Shown: positions 63,329 to 64,000 of the stretch, piece after piece | Position numbering within the stretch: position 1 is the first letter of the stretch | Layout: every line of letters starts with the position of its first letter | DNA from: Symbiodinium natans | Lineage: Eukaryota; Sar; Dinophyceae; Suessiales; Symbiodiniaceae | DNA length: 64,000 nt | Reading direction: 5' to 3' | Assembly: GCA_905221605.1 (NCBI GenBank) | Contig: CAJNDS010002171.1 | Coordinates: 324,501 to 388,500 of the forward strand | Program-made: the position numbers and the translations under genes | The notes under the pieces: model-generated | Database searches by the model: none | Told to the model about the DNA's origin: nothing | Seen by the model: the letters and a program-made list of their open reading frames with translations, nothing else

Positions 63329-64000
63329 TCGGACAAAATTGGTCGTCCGAGAGAACCTGAGGCTTCCTCTTTAGTGCTTGGAGCGGCCATTGCTCCTCCC
63401 CCTAGTACTGGGACCATACCTCTCATTCTACACCTTAGTCTTTGACCATTGGGCGCAACGAAGTAAGGCGGCCTTTTGGGGTACCAGTGGAACTCATAAC
63501 CGTCCTCCATGCACCTTCTGCCTACGGAGCAAACAGGAGGGGTACTGTTGAGAACATAGAACTCTAGCTCTTTGCCAAACTCCGGGAAGTCGATCCTAAC
63601 CGATTTGTCACCTTTGACGTTACCATTAGCAGTGATGAGATTCACTTGTCGTGTTGCATTGCCTACTGGCTCTTCGCCGAAGTACATAGCACGATCAGCT
63701 TCGCTGATAAGGTCCTCCTCGCTTCCTGTATCAGCAAGGAATTCTAAGGGCGTGGCGACCCCTGGACAAGCGATCTCTGAGCTCTCAACGACGTGCTTGC
63801 ACATCCCACACATGAGAGAATCAGGCACATCACACTCTAAGTGGCAATCGGTCTTCTCTCCCCCCTCATGCCGGGCAAGAAGCATCTTGAGTTCCCTTGC
63901 GTTCCTAATTGCAATCTGAAGGTCACTAGCGTCAGGCTTGGGGCAGTTTTCCGCATCAGCGTAGCAGGTATTGTACCTGCGAGTTTTGTAGGAATGCTTA
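63301..64000 (-). CDS. Aspartic protease region of copia polyprotein, partial
   Basis: The frame is open to the right edge of the window, so the start and gag lie outside. A Cys/His-rich stretch (CYADAENC, then CHLEC and CGMC) precedes the protease and may bind zinc or RNA. LEFLADTGSEEDLIS near 63740 is the D-T-G active-site loop of a retropepsin-like protease, which cleaves the polyprotein. CSVGRRC and RPPYFV near 63500 follow where the flap region would be. The frame ends at TAG 63303-63301. Before that stop, the heptamer G GGT TTT at 63328-63322 allows a -1 change into the open integrase frame. Confidence 0.8.
   Translation of the reverse strand, partial: KHSYKTRRYNTCYADAENCPKPDASDLQIAIRNARELKMLLARHEGGEKTDCHLECDVPDSLMCGMCKHVVESSEIACPGVATPLEFLADTGSEEDLISEADRAMYFGEEPVGNATRQVNLITANGNVKGDKSVRIDFPEFGKELEFYVLNSTPPVCSVGRRCMEDGYEFHWYPKRPPYFVAPNGQRLRCRMRGMVPVLGGGAMAAPSTKEEASGSLGRPILSEGFQKTAAQ
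63322..63328 (-). promoter_or_regulatory. Candidate -1 frameshift heptamer GGGTTTT
   Basis: In the protease frame the codons read G GGT TTT, the X XXY YYZ form of a -1 slippery site. The -1 frame is open into integrase and the 0 frame stops 19 bases later. The sequence right around it, GTTTTC-A-GAAAAC, is an exact inverted repeat. Structure downstream was not computed. Confidence 0.45.

Larger units (their letters stand above)
58511..64000 (-). mobile_element. Ty1/copia-type retrotransposon, partial
   Basis: The order protease, integrase, RT, RNase H is that of Pseudoviridae/Ty1-copia. The 5' part (LTR, gag) is beyond 64000. No 3' LTR was identified left of 58511; instead the KptA-like module follows directly. 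Three frame changes separate the four domains. The element may be degenerate, or may use recoding at two of the three junctions. Confidence 0.85.

Noticed and set aside
60740-63919. Plus-strand ORFs opposite pol
   Set aside because: Antisense shadows of protease, integrase and RT with intact motifs on the minus strand.

Overview
The window looks like nuclear DNA of a dinoflagellate, probably Symbiodiniaceae or a relative. Two things point there. First, the Arabidopsis-type telomere heptamer TTTAGGG, which dinoflagellates use, is scattered through about 56 kb. Second, the right end carries a Ty1/copia-order pol whose reverse transcriptase has the YVDDFKMAGP block and the LYGHPDSG block that I associate with dinoflagellate copia elements. 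This is recognition from memory; no search was run.

Positions 1-56,250 are a mosaic. Tens of short TTTAGGG arrays (about 20-280 bp) occur in both orientations, separated by 50-1500 bp islands of non-telomeric sequence. Many arrays are homogenised for a variant unit (TTTAGGGG, TTTAGGAG, CCCCCTAAA, GGGCTTA, GGGTTGA, GGGGTTT, CAGGGCTT). Islands hold few convincing genes. Those worth noting are a zinc-ribbon ORF (28296-28685), a 156-codon ORF (23782-24252), a duplicated Lys/Pro/Ala-rich coding fragment (44245-45175) and a few weaker fragments. Islands repeatedly contain about 70-200 bp foldback (MITE-like) elements that fall into at least seven families by shared inverted ends. In some of them a telomere-repeat array sits inside the element or replaces one half.

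From 51,358 to 54,305 is a satellite block. A 22-29 bp composite unit that contains AAACCCTAAAC is followed by a 21-bp unit (GGGCCTTGCCCACGAA plus 5 bases) with internal inversions, two 44-bp perfect palindromes and an identical 275-bp tandem duplication.

At 56,199-56,201 a TTTAGGG array meets a CCCTAAA array head to head, the arrangement expected from an end-to-end telomere join. To its right the telomere motif disappears. A minus-strand block follows with, in transcription order, a protease fragment open to the window edge (64000-63301), integrase (63328-61430), reverse transcriptase (61527-60610), RNase H with a C-terminal extension containing an HxD-like motif (60613-58511), a KptA/Tpt1-like RNA 2'-phosphotransferase module spread over three frames (58587-57313), and a protein of unknown function with a Trp/Ser/Asp/Arg-rich tail (57554-56697). 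The pol frames are joined by a candidate -1 slippery heptamer (PR/IN), a +1 step at a UGA (IN/RT) and an 8-bp tandem duplication (RT/RH). No LTRs, primer-binding site, tRNA, rRNA, spliced-leader gene or CRISPR array were recognised.
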